A stretch of 64,000 bases of DNA from Paraburkholderia fynbosensis (GTDB lineage: Bacteria; Pseudomonadota; Gammaproteobacteria; Burkholderiales; Burkholderiaceae). The stretch is taken from the NCBI RefSeq assembly GCF_902859935.1, contig NZ_CADIKI010000004.1, forward strand, positions 1-64,000, written 5' to 3'. The position numbers and the translations under genes are program-made. Positions 1 to 8,470 of this stretch are shown here, piece by piece; within the stretch, counting starts at the first letter, position 1; each line of letters starts with the position of its first letter. Under the pieces are notes generated by a model. The model saw nothing but the letters and a program-made list of their open reading frames with translations, was not told where the DNA came from and did not search any database.

Positions 1-198
1 ACGGGGATCGTTGCCTCGTTCAAGTTTGCCGCTTCGCCGATCACCACAACTCGAAAACGTGCCGCGGACTTCAGCGCTTCGAGCCAAAACAAGACTTTTT
101 CAACACAATCAAGGGGACAGCGGTCATTCACACTGCGGCCTGACGAGCCGACCTCCGCCCCCTGTCGCGCCCGCTCTGAGCGCGGATCGTCTCCTTAC

Positions 199-1209
199 CT
201 AGCCGAACGCCCGCTCCGAGAACCGCTCGATCCAGACCGCCAGCCGGTCGGCCGCAAAACTGGCAGCGCGTGTGCCGGCCCGGCAGACGATAGTGTCACC
301 TTCACGCACAAACTGCAGGGCGCCGCCGGCTTCTTCCAGCCACAGCAGGCAGGCCAGCCATGCAGCGTGCTCGGCCGATACGGCCTGACCCACTGGCCGG
401 GTAAGGAACTCGTTGAGCGTGGTCGGCGAAGTCCAGATCAGCGCATCGCCGCCGCCGCGTACTGTGGCGCCGAGGACTTCAGCGAAGACCTGCACCGCAT
501 CAACAGCGCTGCGGCCGGCATTCTGCGTACGCAACTCCGCGAGGCATGTGCTGACCGCGTGGCCGAAGCTGCCGCTGCATTCGCTCTCGGCATGCACCAG
601 GTCGGCGTAGTCCATACGCTGCCAGTCCGGCTCCACATTGCGCGTGCCAGCCAGCTCGGTGCCCGCCAGGTAGGTTTCCACCGGCTGGAAGCGGCCCGGG
701 CCGATCAGGCTGGCGCACAGCGTGTGTACTATGCCGATGCGGGTGGCCACGGTCTGCGTTTGCAGTACTCCCAGCTTCTCGCGCACGAGCTGGTCGCGTT
801 CCTTGCGCAGTCCCGACAGCTCCAGTGCCTGCTTCATCTCCATGCGCAGCGCGGTGATGTCCCACGGCTTCTTGATATAGCGATGTATCTGGCCTTGATT
901 GACGGCCTCGACGGTCTGGTCCAGCTCCGAATAGGCCGTCGTCAGAATCCGGACGATGTGCGGATAGCGCTCGCGCGCATAGCGCAGAAGTTCGTTGCCA
1001 TATTCGCCGGGCATGCGCTGGTCGGACACCAGCACGGCCAGGCTGGCGGCGTGGGCATCCAGCATTGCCTTGCCGTCCTCCACGGAGGCGCCCGTCACCA
1101 CCGGCGCGATCGCGCCGATGGCGCGCTCGAAGTATTTGAGCGCGGTCGCTTCGTCATCAACGAACAGAATCGCCGGGGGCGGTGTCTGGTCGGCAATCGT
1201 ATTGCTCAT
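199..1209 (-). CDS. Response regulator with receiver domain and uncharacterised C-terminal region (PhcQ position)
   Basis: 336 residues. Residues 12-130 form a CheY-like receiver: acidic pair D18-D19, phosphoacceptor D63 in VSDQRMPG, the threonine in RILTTAYSE and the conserved lysine in YIKKPWD. A short helical linker (about 128-150) leads to a C-terminal half with no DNA-binding motif I can recognise; it may be a degenerate histidine-kinase-like region, but that is a guess. Start ATG follows AGGAG. It is the last gene of a B-S-R-Q ordered set, separated from the preceding receiver gene by 186 bp, so it may also have its own promoter. By position it matches Ralstonia phcQ; the family assignment to response regulators is firm, the PhcQ name is inferred from synteny. 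Confidence 0.85.
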   Translation of the reverse strand: MSNTIADQTPPPAILFVDDEATALKYFERAIGAIAPVVTGASVEDGKAMLDAHAASLAVLVSDQRMPGEYGNELLRYARERYPHIVRILTTAYSELDQTVEAVNQGQIHRYIKKPWDITALRMEMKQALELSGLRKERDQLVREKLGVLQTQTVATRIGIVHTLCASLIGPGRFQPVETYLAGTELAGTRNVEPDWQRMDYADLVHAESECSGSFGHAVSTCLAELRTQNAGRSAVDAVQVFAEVLGATVRGGGDALIWTSPTTLNEFLTRPVGQAVSAEHAAWLACLLWLEEAGGALQFVREGDTIVCRAGTRAASFAADRLAVWIERFSERAFG

Positions 1210-1395
1210 TGGTCACTCCTGTGCATTCGATCCTCGAAATTTGGGAATTCCGGCGTCACGGTCCTGCCGGCGCCGGACGCGGATGCGATCCTGATACTCC
1301 TGCCAAAGGACTGCATGACGCGGTTGCAGAACATCATGCCGAAGCCCGCCAAGGCCGGCGTTCGTGATAACTGGGGCGGGGAGGCAAGCGCTGCA

Positions 1396-1800
1396 TCAGC
1401 CCGGGCGCAACACTGGGGCTGTTCTCGCCGATGCCAGCACCTCGCGGACCCTGCCCACGCCTAGCGGTTTCTCCAGGATTCGAAACACCTCGCCAGAATT
1501 GACCGCGCCCTGGAGCGCGTTGTTGTCCGCGTAGGCTGTCACCAGGATCCGCACGATATGCGGATACTCCTGGCAGACCTGCCGCAGCAGGTCGTCGCCG
1601 TGCCGGCCGGGCATGCGGAAGTCGGTCACCAGGATCGCCACCCGTGCGCCTTCGCGGCGCAGGATCGACATCGCCTCGTCCGCGCCACTCGCGAGCAGTA
1701 CTTCATAGTCGCTGCCGGCCGCGCGCGCAAAGTACTTGCGGGCCAACTCCTCATCATCGACATAGACGACAGTCTGCCGAGCTTGCGGGGTTTCTCTCAT
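1396..1800 (-). CDS. Stand-alone receiver-domain response regulator (PhcR position)
   Basis: 134 residues, a single CheY-like receiver with no output domain. D15-D16 acidic pair, phosphoacceptor D60 in LVTDFRMPG, threonine in RILVTAYAD and lysine in ILEKPLG. The ATG at 1800 is chosen because it lies 7 bases after the stop of the kinase gene, so the two are translationally close. The open frame extends further upstream but only as out-of-frame sequence of the kinase gene. In Ralstonia, PhcR is described as carrying a kinase-like C-terminal domain; here there is none, so signal must pass to a partner, perhaps the 336-residue regulator downstream. Confidence 0.88.
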   Translation of the reverse strand: MRETPQARQTVVYVDDEELARKYFARAAGSDYEVLLASGADEAMSILRREGARVAILVTDFRMPGRHGDDLLRQVCQEYPHIVRILVTAYADNNALQGAVNSGEVFRILEKPLGVGRVREVLASARTAPVLRPG

Positions 1801-1807
1801 CTCGACA

Positions 1808-3145
1808 TCACTCGACACGCGGCAGGTCGAAGTTGAACGCGGTCCACTTGCCCAACTCGCTTTCTGCAAACAGTGTGCCGCCGTGCCGCTCCACCACCGC
1901 ATAGCTGATGGACAGGCCAAGGCCAAGGCCTTGGCCGACTTCGCGGGTAGTGAAGAATGGTTCGAACACCCGCGCCAGATTCTCCGCGGCGATCCCCGGG
2001 CCGTTGTCGCGCACATTCACGTGCAGGCGGTCGTCGTGCCATTGGGCCGTGACATGAATCTGCGGCGATACGGTGCCGGCTTTGTGCATGGCCAGAGCGG
2101 CATTCGAGAACAGGTTGATGAGTACGCCGATGATGGCGGCTTCGTCGCCGAGCACGAGGGTGTCGCCGGGCAGCTCGCGCGTGAGCTTCACGCCGCGCAG
2201 CTCGTGCGCGCTCAGCCGGGTCGACGAGTCGAGCGCCTTCTCGAACAGGAACGGCACGTCGTCGGCCGCCGCGCCGGGTTTGCGGTAGGCGAAGGTCTTC
2301 AGGTCCGACACGATGTGCTGGATGCGCTGCATGCCCTGCTTGACATCCGTCAGGCACTCCAGCATCGACGGGCTGTCCTGGGCCTGCGGTTCCTCCATGG
2401 CTATTTCGATGGCCATCAGGCAGAAGTTCACCGGGTTGTTGACCTCGTGGAGCAGTCCCGCGGACAACGTGCCGATTGCAGCCATCTTCTCCTGTTGCAG
2501 CAACTGGCCTTTGATCTGCGCCAGACTTTCATTGGTACGGGCGAGCTGCTCGTTTTTGTGCGCCAGCTCATCTTTTAACCGGAATAGCTGGAAACGGCCC
2601 TTCTCGTTGAAGAAGGTGTAAATGGAGCTGGCCAGCGCGCAGAAGAAGATCAGGATCAGCTGGAACTGAAACTTGCTCGGGTTCCGTATGCCATCCGGAT
2701 GTGCGCGGCAGGCGATGTAGTAGAGGCAGACCGTGGCGAGGCCAAATGCCAGCGTTTGCCGGTAGCCGGAGGGGAACAGGATCCCGACCGCGAAGATCGT
2801 CAGCATGAGCCCGGCATAGAACAGCGACTCCTCGCCCTGCGTGACGTAAATCATCCAGGAGATCATTGCCTGCGGCAGCAGCAGCCAGAGGAAGGTGATG
2901 ACCTGCACCTGGCGTTTGCCCGTTTTCGTATAGAGCGAAAGCAATGCGAGGCCGATCGCTGCACTGGTGAGCACCCGAACGATGGCAAAGCGCGCCTGCT
3001 CAGCCGGATACACGACATAGTCCAGCGCCACGCCCATCAGCACGAGCGCGATCACGGTCAGGCCGCCGGCCTTGCTGCACAGCAACCGGTAGTCGCGTAA
3101 CTCTTCCCGATAGTTCGAATGTAGCCCAGCCAGGGATGTCGTCAT
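1808..3145 (-). CDS. phcS: Membrane sensor histidine kinase, PhcS-like
   Basis: 445 residues. The N-terminal half holds about six hydrophobic segments (roughly 27-47, 55-72, 80-101, 108-124, 130-147, 162-178), then a coiled-coil linker (185-220), the phosphoacceptor H233 in the motif LLHEVNNP, and an HATPase domain with N box (LINLFSNAALAM), G1 (DNGPGIA), F (FEPFFTT) and G2 (GLGLGLS). It is likely the inner-membrane receptor for the hydrophobic ester made by the adjacent methyltransferase, as PhcS is in Ralstonia. The ATG lies 1 base after the phcB stop, which is strong evidence of co-transcription. Kinase identity is certain; the ligand is inferred from the operon. Confidence 0.85.
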   Translation of the reverse strand: MTTSLAGLHSNYREELRDYRLLCSKAGGLTVIALVLMGVALDYVVYPAEQARFAIVRVLTSAAIGLALLSLYTKTGKRQVQVITFLWLLLPQAMISWMIYVTQGEESLFYAGLMLTIFAVGILFPSGYRQTLAFGLATVCLYYIACRAHPDGIRNPSKFQFQLILIFFCALASSIYTFFNEKGRFQLFRLKDELAHKNEQLARTNESLAQIKGQLLQQEKMAAIGTLSAGLLHEVNNPVNFCLMAIEIAMEEPQAQDSPSMLECLTDVKQGMQRIQHIVSDLKTFAYRKPGAAADDVPFLFEKALDSSTRLSAHELRGVKLTRELPGDTLVLGDEAAIIGVLINLFSNAALAMHKAGTVSPQIHVTAQWHDDRLHVNVRDNGPGIAAENLARVFEPFFTTREVGQGLGLGLSISYAVVERHGGTLFAESELGKWTAFNFDLPRVE

Positions 3146-3146
3146 C

Positions 3147-4583
3147 TCAGGCTGCTTGTTGCTGGCCGATCACCACCTCGGCGAACACGTTAACCCCGGT
3201 CGAGTCCGTGTACAGGCGCGGCTCGCCGCAGTTCTCCGGCATGATTTCCGCCATCTGTGCCTCGTTGCGATAGATCAGGTACCACTCCAGCACGTGCTCC
3301 ATGCTGAAGCGCTCCGGGTTGTCGGCGTGGACATTGGTGACCAGCAGGCGGCCGCCCAGTCTGGTGCGGCTGGCGAAATGCTGGTTCAGCCGGGCACAGA
3401 CCTTGTCGGACAGGTAGTCAAAGAGGCCCGCGCAATAGACCGCGTCGAACTCGCGGACGTCCGGTGCATCTGCATCCATCCGGCGCTTGAGCAGGTGGTG
3501 CACCGAATCATGCGTGTAGCTGATGATCATGCGCCTACCCATTTTCTGCGCGATCGACGCGAGGCGCTCGCGCGTCCAGTCCAGTGTCTCCTGACTGAAG
3601 TCGAGCAGCTCGAACGTCAGCCACTCCGGTTCGTCGTATTCATGCATGAAACGCTGGATCTCCTGAGCGGGGCCGCAACCCACGTTCAGCACCCGGAACG
3701 GCCGCCGCGCGGCGCGCGCTTCATTGGCCAGCCGGGTCAGGTAGTCCACCAGCAGATCGACGCGATTGCGGTGCGCGCGTGCCACAGCGGTCTGCAGGAA
3801 GGCGGCGTTGACGATCTGGAAATACGTGCTCGGACCCTGGCGGGGATCGTCGAGCATCTGGTTGACCATCTGGTAGTCACCGGCATAACCCAGCGGCTTC
3901 GTGAAGGTGCGGAAAACGAAGGGCGAGCGCAGCAGCAGGGGATGGAGCGCGGCCTGGGCAAAGGCGCGGTGCGCCGGCGCCAGTTCTTCGTCGACCAACT
4001 GCGCCTCGGCTTCGAACTCGTCGAAGTAGAGCTTGGTCCTTTCCATCAGTGGCGACGCCAGTTCGAGGAAGAAGTCCTCGCGCAGGCTTTTGCCTTCCTT
4101 CGGCATGGTGTCGGCCAAGTCCGCCTGCTCGACCCAGCGCGACATGTCTGAGAGGAAAGCCCGAATCTGATTGACGGCGATCTGATAGTCACGGCGGATC
4201 TGGAAACGCTCGGTCCAGTCCTGCGCGAACCGGCGGGCTTCTTCCCCCACCGCGCGTGCTTCCAGCGTGCCGCCACTCAGTTCCAGCCACTCGGCGATCA
4301 GCGTCACCGAGACAATGGCCGTCAGGCCGGTATTGACCATACTGATGACGACCGCCTTGCCCGAATAGGCGTGTTCCACACCCATCTTGACCGACAGGTC
4401 GTTCAGCACCTCGCTGACCTGGACGATCGAGTACGGGTTATAGACCTCCATCACCAGGGACTTGCGCTGGAGATTGATGATCGTGCCCCGCACCTGCTCG
4501 CCCTGCGAGTTGCGGAAGCTCACTACCGGATCGATTTGCGTTTTGGAATACACAGTATTGTGGCTAGGTAAGTACGACGACAA
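3147..4583 (-). CDS. phcB: PhcB-like SAM-dependent methyltransferase, 3-hydroxy fatty acid methyl ester signal synthase
   Basis: 478 residues. The C-terminal half has a class I SAM methyltransferase motif I (RVLNVGCGPAQEI, residues 297-309). The N-terminal 100 residues (VVSFRNSQGEQVRGTI...) resemble a PilZ-like beta fold. Ralstonia PhcB makes 3-OH-palmitate or 3-OH-myristate methyl ester, the cell-density signal; in KEGG terms this is the EF biosynthesis family. The gene heads an operon with a membrane histidine kinase and two receivers in the same order as phcBSRQ. The start shown is a TTG without a good ribosome site; an in-frame GTG 11 codons later (residue V11) is possible, and the frame stays open upstream, so the N-terminus is uncertain. 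No phcA-like regulator is adjacent. Confidence 0.8.
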   Translation of the reverse strand: MSSYLPSHNTVYSKTQIDPVVSFRNSQGEQVRGTIINLQRKSLVMEVYNPYSIVQVSEVLNDLSVKMGVEHAYSGKAVVISMVNTGLTAIVSVTLIAEWLELSGGTLEARAVGEEARRFAQDWTERFQIRRDYQIAVNQIRAFLSDMSRWVEQADLADTMPKEGKSLREDFFLELASPLMERTKLYFDEFEAEAQLVDEELAPAHRAFAQAALHPLLLRSPFVFRTFTKPLGYAGDYQMVNQMLDDPRQGPSTYFQIVNAAFLQTAVARAHRNRVDLLVDYLTRLANEARAARRPFRVLNVGCGPAQEIQRFMHEYDEPEWLTFELLDFSQETLDWTRERLASIAQKMGRRMIISYTHDSVHHLLKRRMDADAPDVREFDAVYCAGLFDYLSDKVCARLNQHFASRTRLGGRLLVTNVHADNPERFSMEHVLEWYLIYRNEAQMAEIMPENCGEPRLYTDSTGVNVFAEVVIGQQQAA

Positions 4584-5705
4584 GTCGGTTTGAAATCTGG
4601 TGCCGTACCCGGACCAGCAGGTCGGCCGGTTCAGCGTCGATGGTTTCCCTGGTCCAAGTGACGAAGCGTCGCCATCGATGTTTCAGTGCCCGCCCGGGCA
4701 ACCCGTTCTTTCCGGGCGCCGTACCACTACTTCCTCCTGATCCGCGTCGGCCTGACAAGTTATGCATTTCGCTTATCGCGTCACCTCGCGACAGCCTGTT
4801 TCGGAACAGTCCGGATCTTTGCGATTGCAGCATTCTACTGACAAAAAAAGAATGCTGGGGCCTCACACGGACTTCATCGGTGAAATTGCCTGGAGGCATT
4901 CGACGAAAGCGCGTCAAAGGTCTGGGGCGCGCAGTGGAACAGCCAACCGACCCAGGGCTAATCGGTGTCTCGAAGTGGTCGTGGTTCGGGAGGCTTAAGC
5001 TGGATCTGCGTGCACCGGCGACGTCTCCGCGGCTCGCGCCATCAAGTTGGGCAATGCGTCCGCCAAGGCATCGACAGCAAGGCGGACCTTCAACGGCAAG
5101 TGCCTGCCAAAGTGCACGGTCGTCGTGACGCGCAGCGTTTCGTGACGGTTTAATCGCGTAGGCCGGAGCCTTGGTTCAAAGCTCACCCAAGTTCGGCTGT
5201 CACGCTCTTGAAGCGCCATCTGCCAGTCGTTATGCGATGCCTCCATCCGTCTGCAATTGATGAAGTACATGTATTGCCGTCTGTGCCGATTCGATGGGAA
5301 CAAATATGTGATCGTGGTACGCGCCCGCCACTGACGGTCAACGTAATCCAGGCGCATTTGAACAACGGATTCAAACCGTTGGTCGCCGCGTCTCCAAGGC
5401 CATCCGGGCTTCGTTCGGTTCAGGCGGCATCGTTTAAACGATGTACGACACAGGTCAGGGCGATCGATCGCCCCGGCGATATCGAACGTTCCGATGCGGC
5501 CGGTTGGGCGAGGCGACCAATGCGACCAATGCGCATAGAAGTACTGGTCGTTTGGACAAAGTGCGAGCCGGTGTTCGCTGCTAACCCGTGCCCCTTGCCG
5601 CATCATGAGACGTGCGCAGGAACATGATTGCCGCGCACGGCAAAGTTACCCTTTCTGTCTCATGCAAAAAGCCAGACCGTGCCGCTCGGCACACGAGCGA
5701 ACGCG
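4584..5705. other. Gene-poor stretch upstream of phcB
   Basis: About 1.1 kb without a gene I can support. Many short frames overlap on both strands with no recognisable family apart from one LysR-like fragment reported separately. The promoter of the phc operon should lie in the left part, but I see no convincing -35/-10 pair. Confidence 0.5.
4995..5135 (-). pseudogene. Relic of a LysR-type regulator (C-terminal end)
   Basis: The last 46 codons of a minus-strand open frame read like LysR effector-domain pieces: LRVTTTVHFGRH resembles the segment that opens the effector domain, and it runs straight into LPLKVRLAVDALADALP, a typical LysR C-terminus. The DNA-binding domain and most of the effector domain are absent; upstream residues in the same frame are not LysR-like. 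I read it as an internally deleted remnant. Alternative: chance resemblance. Confidence 0.3.
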
Positions 5706-5957
5706 CTACTCCTCGGCGTCGTGCTCGATGACGAAGCGTCGCAGATAAGCCAGCACCGCGGCTTCGACTGCGCGATGATCGGCGGTGCTCTTGGACCCTG
5801 CATTCTCTTCATCGCCGAAGAGAGTGGATGGCGCGTTGTGCACATCCACTTCCTGACCTTCGCGAAACACGCGAATCTCATGAACGTCTTCCGCGTATTC
5901 GGCGACCCAGTGCACGCCTTCGATATGCGCTCCCGCGCGAACGGTAGGTATCTTCAT
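5706..5957 (-). CDS. Small conserved-type hypothetical protein
   Basis: 83 residues, acidic (many E and D), predicted soluble, beginning MKIPTVRAGAHIEG. A GGAGA ribosome site sits 8 bases before the ATG, which is the main reason to accept it. No domain recognised. The second half (about 50-80) looks helical. No operon partner: the next gene, DUF6496, is divergent. Confidence 0.6.
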   Translation of the reverse strand: MKIPTVRAGAHIEGVHWVAEYAEDVHEIRVFREGQEVDVHNAPSTLFGDEENAGSKSTADHRAVEAAVLAYLRRFVIEHDAEE

Positions 5958-6150
5958 GGACGTCTCCCGTCGGGCCGGACCGTGGCGCCAACCCTTGCTG
6001 ACACCATACGCCGTCGCGCTGACGGACGCGAGCCCAGCCGGTTGAAATGCCGGAGTTCGGACTCGTTCGGCCGATCCTTACCGGCAGACTCGCCGCTCCC
6101 GGCACAGCCGTTGCTACGTGACAGATGCCATAGTCAACTGGAGAACCGTC

Positions 6151-6675
6151 ATGCCAGAACAGAAAACCCTCAAGCGTGCCGCAGCCGACAAACGCGCCGG
6201 CAAGTCAGCGAGCACCCAGGCAGGAGAGTTCGTGAAGGAACAGGTCGACAAGGTGCGCGCCGGCAAGCACGGCGTTAGGTCGGCGAAGCAGGCGATCGCG
6301 ATCGGCCTGTCGGAAGCGCGTCGCGCGGGTGTCGGCGTGAAGTCGCCGAAGAAAGGCACGGCGAGCGAGGCGACCCGCAAGAAAGCGGACAAGGACAACG
6401 CCGCAGGGCAGCACAAGAGCACGGCGCGAAAGAGCGCGAGCACGGAGCCGAGCGCGAAGCGCTCACGCGCCTCCACCAATGCGCTGAAGCGCGAAAGCAG
6501 CGCCGGGGCGTCGCCTAAGGCGATGTCGAAGCAGGCGAAATCGGCGGCAGCCAAACGCCCGGCGGCGAGCCGGTCAGCGGCGGCGAAGAAGGCTGCTGCG
6601 ACGAAGGGTGCGGCGGCTCGGTCGGCGGCGGCGAAGAAGGCGGCGCATACGCGGGCTTCGCGGGCGCATCATTAA
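6151..6675 (+). CDS. DUF6496-type protein with histone-H1-like Lys/Ala tail
   Basis: 174 residues. The first 65 residues (TLKRAAADKRAGKS... STQAGEFVKEQVDKVRAGKHG... KQAIAIGLSEARRAGV) match the DUF6496 pattern found in many proteobacteria. The rest is a low-complexity tail of A, K, R and S, with a repeated RSAAAKKAA unit, resembling histone H1 or DNA-binding tails. The ATG at 6151 is preceded by GGAGA; the frame continues to a GTG at 6118 that lacks such a site. A role in nucleoid or nucleic-acid binding is inferred from composition only. Confidence 0.8.
   Translation: MPEQKTLKRAAADKRAGKSASTQAGEFVKEQVDKVRAGKHGVRSAKQAIAIGLSEARRAGVGVKSPKKGTASEATRKKADKDNAAGQHKSTARKSASTEPSAKRSRASTNALKRESSAGASPKAMSKQAKSAAAKRPAASRSAAAKKAAATKGAAARSAAAKKAAHTRASRAHH
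6571..6641 (+). repeat. Tandem 48-bp-spaced repeat in the DUF6496 tail
   Basis: A 23-base unit beginning CGGTC and ending GAAGAAGGC occurs at 6571 and again at 6619 with one difference, encoding two RSAAAKKAA blocks. Such repeats make tail length prone to slippage. Confidence 0.7.
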
Positions 6676-6859
6676 GGAAGGTGGCGCAGAGGCGGCTTCA
6701 CGAGCGTTCCCACCAGAAGGCGTCGCGTGAGTAGGCATGCGTATGCCTCACCGGAAAATGCGACGCATACGCGAGTTTCGCGCGCGTCGTTCACCCTTGC
6801 TCGCTAGGATGTACAACGTGTTCGCGGCCGGGCAGGCTCGCGCGTTCTTTCAAAAGAAA

Positions 6860-6886
6860 ACGGGCGCATGCAACGCTTGCGCCCGT
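6860..6886 (-). terminator. Rho-independent terminator of the transaminase gene
   Basis: Inverted repeat ACGGGCGCA (6860-6868) and TGCGCCCGT (6878-6886) with a 9-base loop. Read on the minus strand it is followed by TTTTCTTTTG, placed 37 bases after the stop codon. Confidence 0.8.
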
Positions 6887-6922
6887 TCTTCACCAGCCCT
6901 GCGCATACTGCGCGGTTGCCGC

Positions 6923-8251
6923 TTACCGGGCGGTCGCCAGCACGTCACCGACGGTCTTGAAGATATGCGCGATCTGCTCTTCGTTGATGATAAGCGGCGG
7001 CGAAAACGCGAGGATGTCGCCCGTAAAGCGCACGAGCACACCCGCCTCGAAGCATTTGACGAACGCTTCGTAAGCCCGAGCGCCTGGTGCGCCGTCGCGT
7101 GATTCGAGTTCGACGCCCGCGATCATGCCGAGGTTGCGCACGTCCTTCACGTGCTTCGCGCCGCGCAGCGAATGAGCGGCGGCCTCGAAGGTCGGCGCCA
7201 GCGTGGCTGCGCGCTCGAACAGGCCTTCGCGACGATACAGGTCGAGCGTCGCCACCGCTGCGGCCGCTGCGGCCGGGTGAGCCGAATACGTGTAGCCGTG
7301 AAACAGCTCGATCGCGCCTTGCGCGCCACTATTGACGATCGTGTCGTGGATCGTGCGGCTGGCCGCGACCGCGCCCATCGGAATCGACGCGTTGTTGATG
7401 GCCTTCGCCATCGTGATCAGGTCGGGCGTGACGCCGAAGTATTCGCTGGCAGTCGCTTTGCCGACGCGGCCGAAACCGGTGATCACTTCGTCGAAAATCA
7501 GTAGGATGCCGTGCTTCGTGCAGATTTCACGCAGCTTCTGCAGATAGCCTTGCGGCGGAATCAGGACGCCCGTCGAGCCGGCCACCGGTTCGACGATCAC
7601 CGCGGCGATCGTCGACGCATCATGCAGCGTGACGATGCGCTCCAGTTCCTCGGCCAGATGCGCGCCCCACGCGGGCTGACCTTTCGAGAACGCATTGTGT
7701 TCGAGGTTGTGCGTATGCGGCAGGTGATCGACCGCCGGCAGCAGCGCGCCGGAGAAGGTCTTGCGATTCGGCGCAATACCGCCGACCGAAATGCCGCCGA
7801 AGCCCACGCCGTGATAGCCGCGTTCGCGTCCGATCAGCCGGGTGCGCTGCGCTTCGCCGCGCGAACGGTGGTACGCAAGCGCGATTTTCAGCGCGGTATC
7901 GACCGATTCCGAACCCGAGTTCGTGAAGAAGATGCGATCGAGGCCGGCCGGCATCAGCTCGGCGACCTTGGTGGCCGCCTCGAAGGCGAGCGGGTGGCCC
8001 ATCTGGAAGGTCGGCGCGAAGTCGAGCGTCGACAGTTGCTCGGTGATCGCGGCGACGATCTCGTCGCGGCCGTGGCCGGCGTTCACACACCACAGACCCG
8101 CGCAGCCATCGAGCACTTCGCGGCCGTCGGTGGTGCGGTAGTACATGCCCTTAGCCGATTCCAGCAGGCGCGGCGCGGCCTTGAACTGGCGGTTGGCGGT
8201 GAAGGGCATCCAGAACGACGACAGATCGTCGATGACGGGGCGCGAAGTCAT
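6923..8251 (-). CDS. Class III omega-amino acid:pyruvate aminotransferase
   Basis: 442 residues, PLP-dependent fold type I. Motifs: FFTNSGSESVDTALK (cofactor phosphate binding), ERGYHG, FDEVITGFGRVG (aspartate to pyridine nitrogen) and MAKAINNAS, where the lysine forms the internal aldimine. Closest to beta-alanine:pyruvate and related omega-amino acid transaminases; the exact amine donor cannot be read from sequence. The ATG at 8251 has GAGGAG upstream; a longer frame to 8413 runs through the regulatory region and is not used. Divergent from a MocR regulator, the usual arrangement for control of this family by an amino acid or amine ligand. Confidence 0.88.
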   Translation of the reverse strand: MTSRPVIDDLSSFWMPFTANRQFKAAPRLLESAKGMYYRTTDGREVLDGCAGLWCVNAGHGRDEIVAAITEQLSTLDFAPTFQMGHPLAFEAATKVAELMPAGLDRIFFTNSGSESVDTALKIALAYHRSRGEAQRTRLIGRERGYHGVGFGGISVGGIAPNRKTFSGALLPAVDHLPHTHNLEHNAFSKGQPAWGAHLAEELERIVTLHDASTIAAVIVEPVAGSTGVLIPPQGYLQKLREICTKHGILLIFDEVITGFGRVGKATASEYFGVTPDLITMAKAINNASIPMGAVAASRTIHDTIVNSGAQGAIELFHGYTYSAHPAAAAAAVATLDLYRREGLFERAATLAPTFEAAAHSLRGAKHVKDVRNLGMIAGVELESRDGAPGARAYEAFVKCFEAGVLVRFTGDILAFSPPLIINEEQIAHIFKTVGDVLATAR

Positions 8252-8339
8252 GTGGGCATCTCCTCGAAGTGGTCTCCCCAAGGGGATTTTCCATTGGGGC
8301 ATGGCGAAACTGTAGCGTTCGCGGTTTAATGGCGGCATA

Positions 8340-8393
8340 AACAGTTGACGTAGTGTGATGCCAACTGTGTTGGCGGATTGGCGCCAACTGTGT
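8340..8393. promoter_or_regulatory. Repeated GCCAACTGTGT motif, candidate MocR operator
   Basis: GCCAACTGTGT is present twice in direct orientation (8360-8370 and 8383-8393, 23 bp apart, about two helical turns), and the inverted near-copy ACAGTTGAC lies at 8341. MocR/GabR regulators typically bind spaced direct repeats in the intergenic region with a divergent aminotransferase gene. Located between starts at 8251 and 8471. Confidence 0.6.
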
Positions 8394-8470
8394 CGACGGG
8401 AGGGACGCGCCACGTCGGCCGCCTGGCTGCTTGCCGCGACCCGCCTCTTCGCCCCGATTTCGTGCTGACC

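Noticed and set aside
11..202. 63-codon plus-strand frame at the left edge
   Set aside because: No domain or ribosome site. The first 198 bases hold nothing I can support.
5208..5627. 139-codon plus-strand frame considered as a transposase piece
   Set aside because: No DDE or helix-turn-helix features, no flanking inverted repeats.
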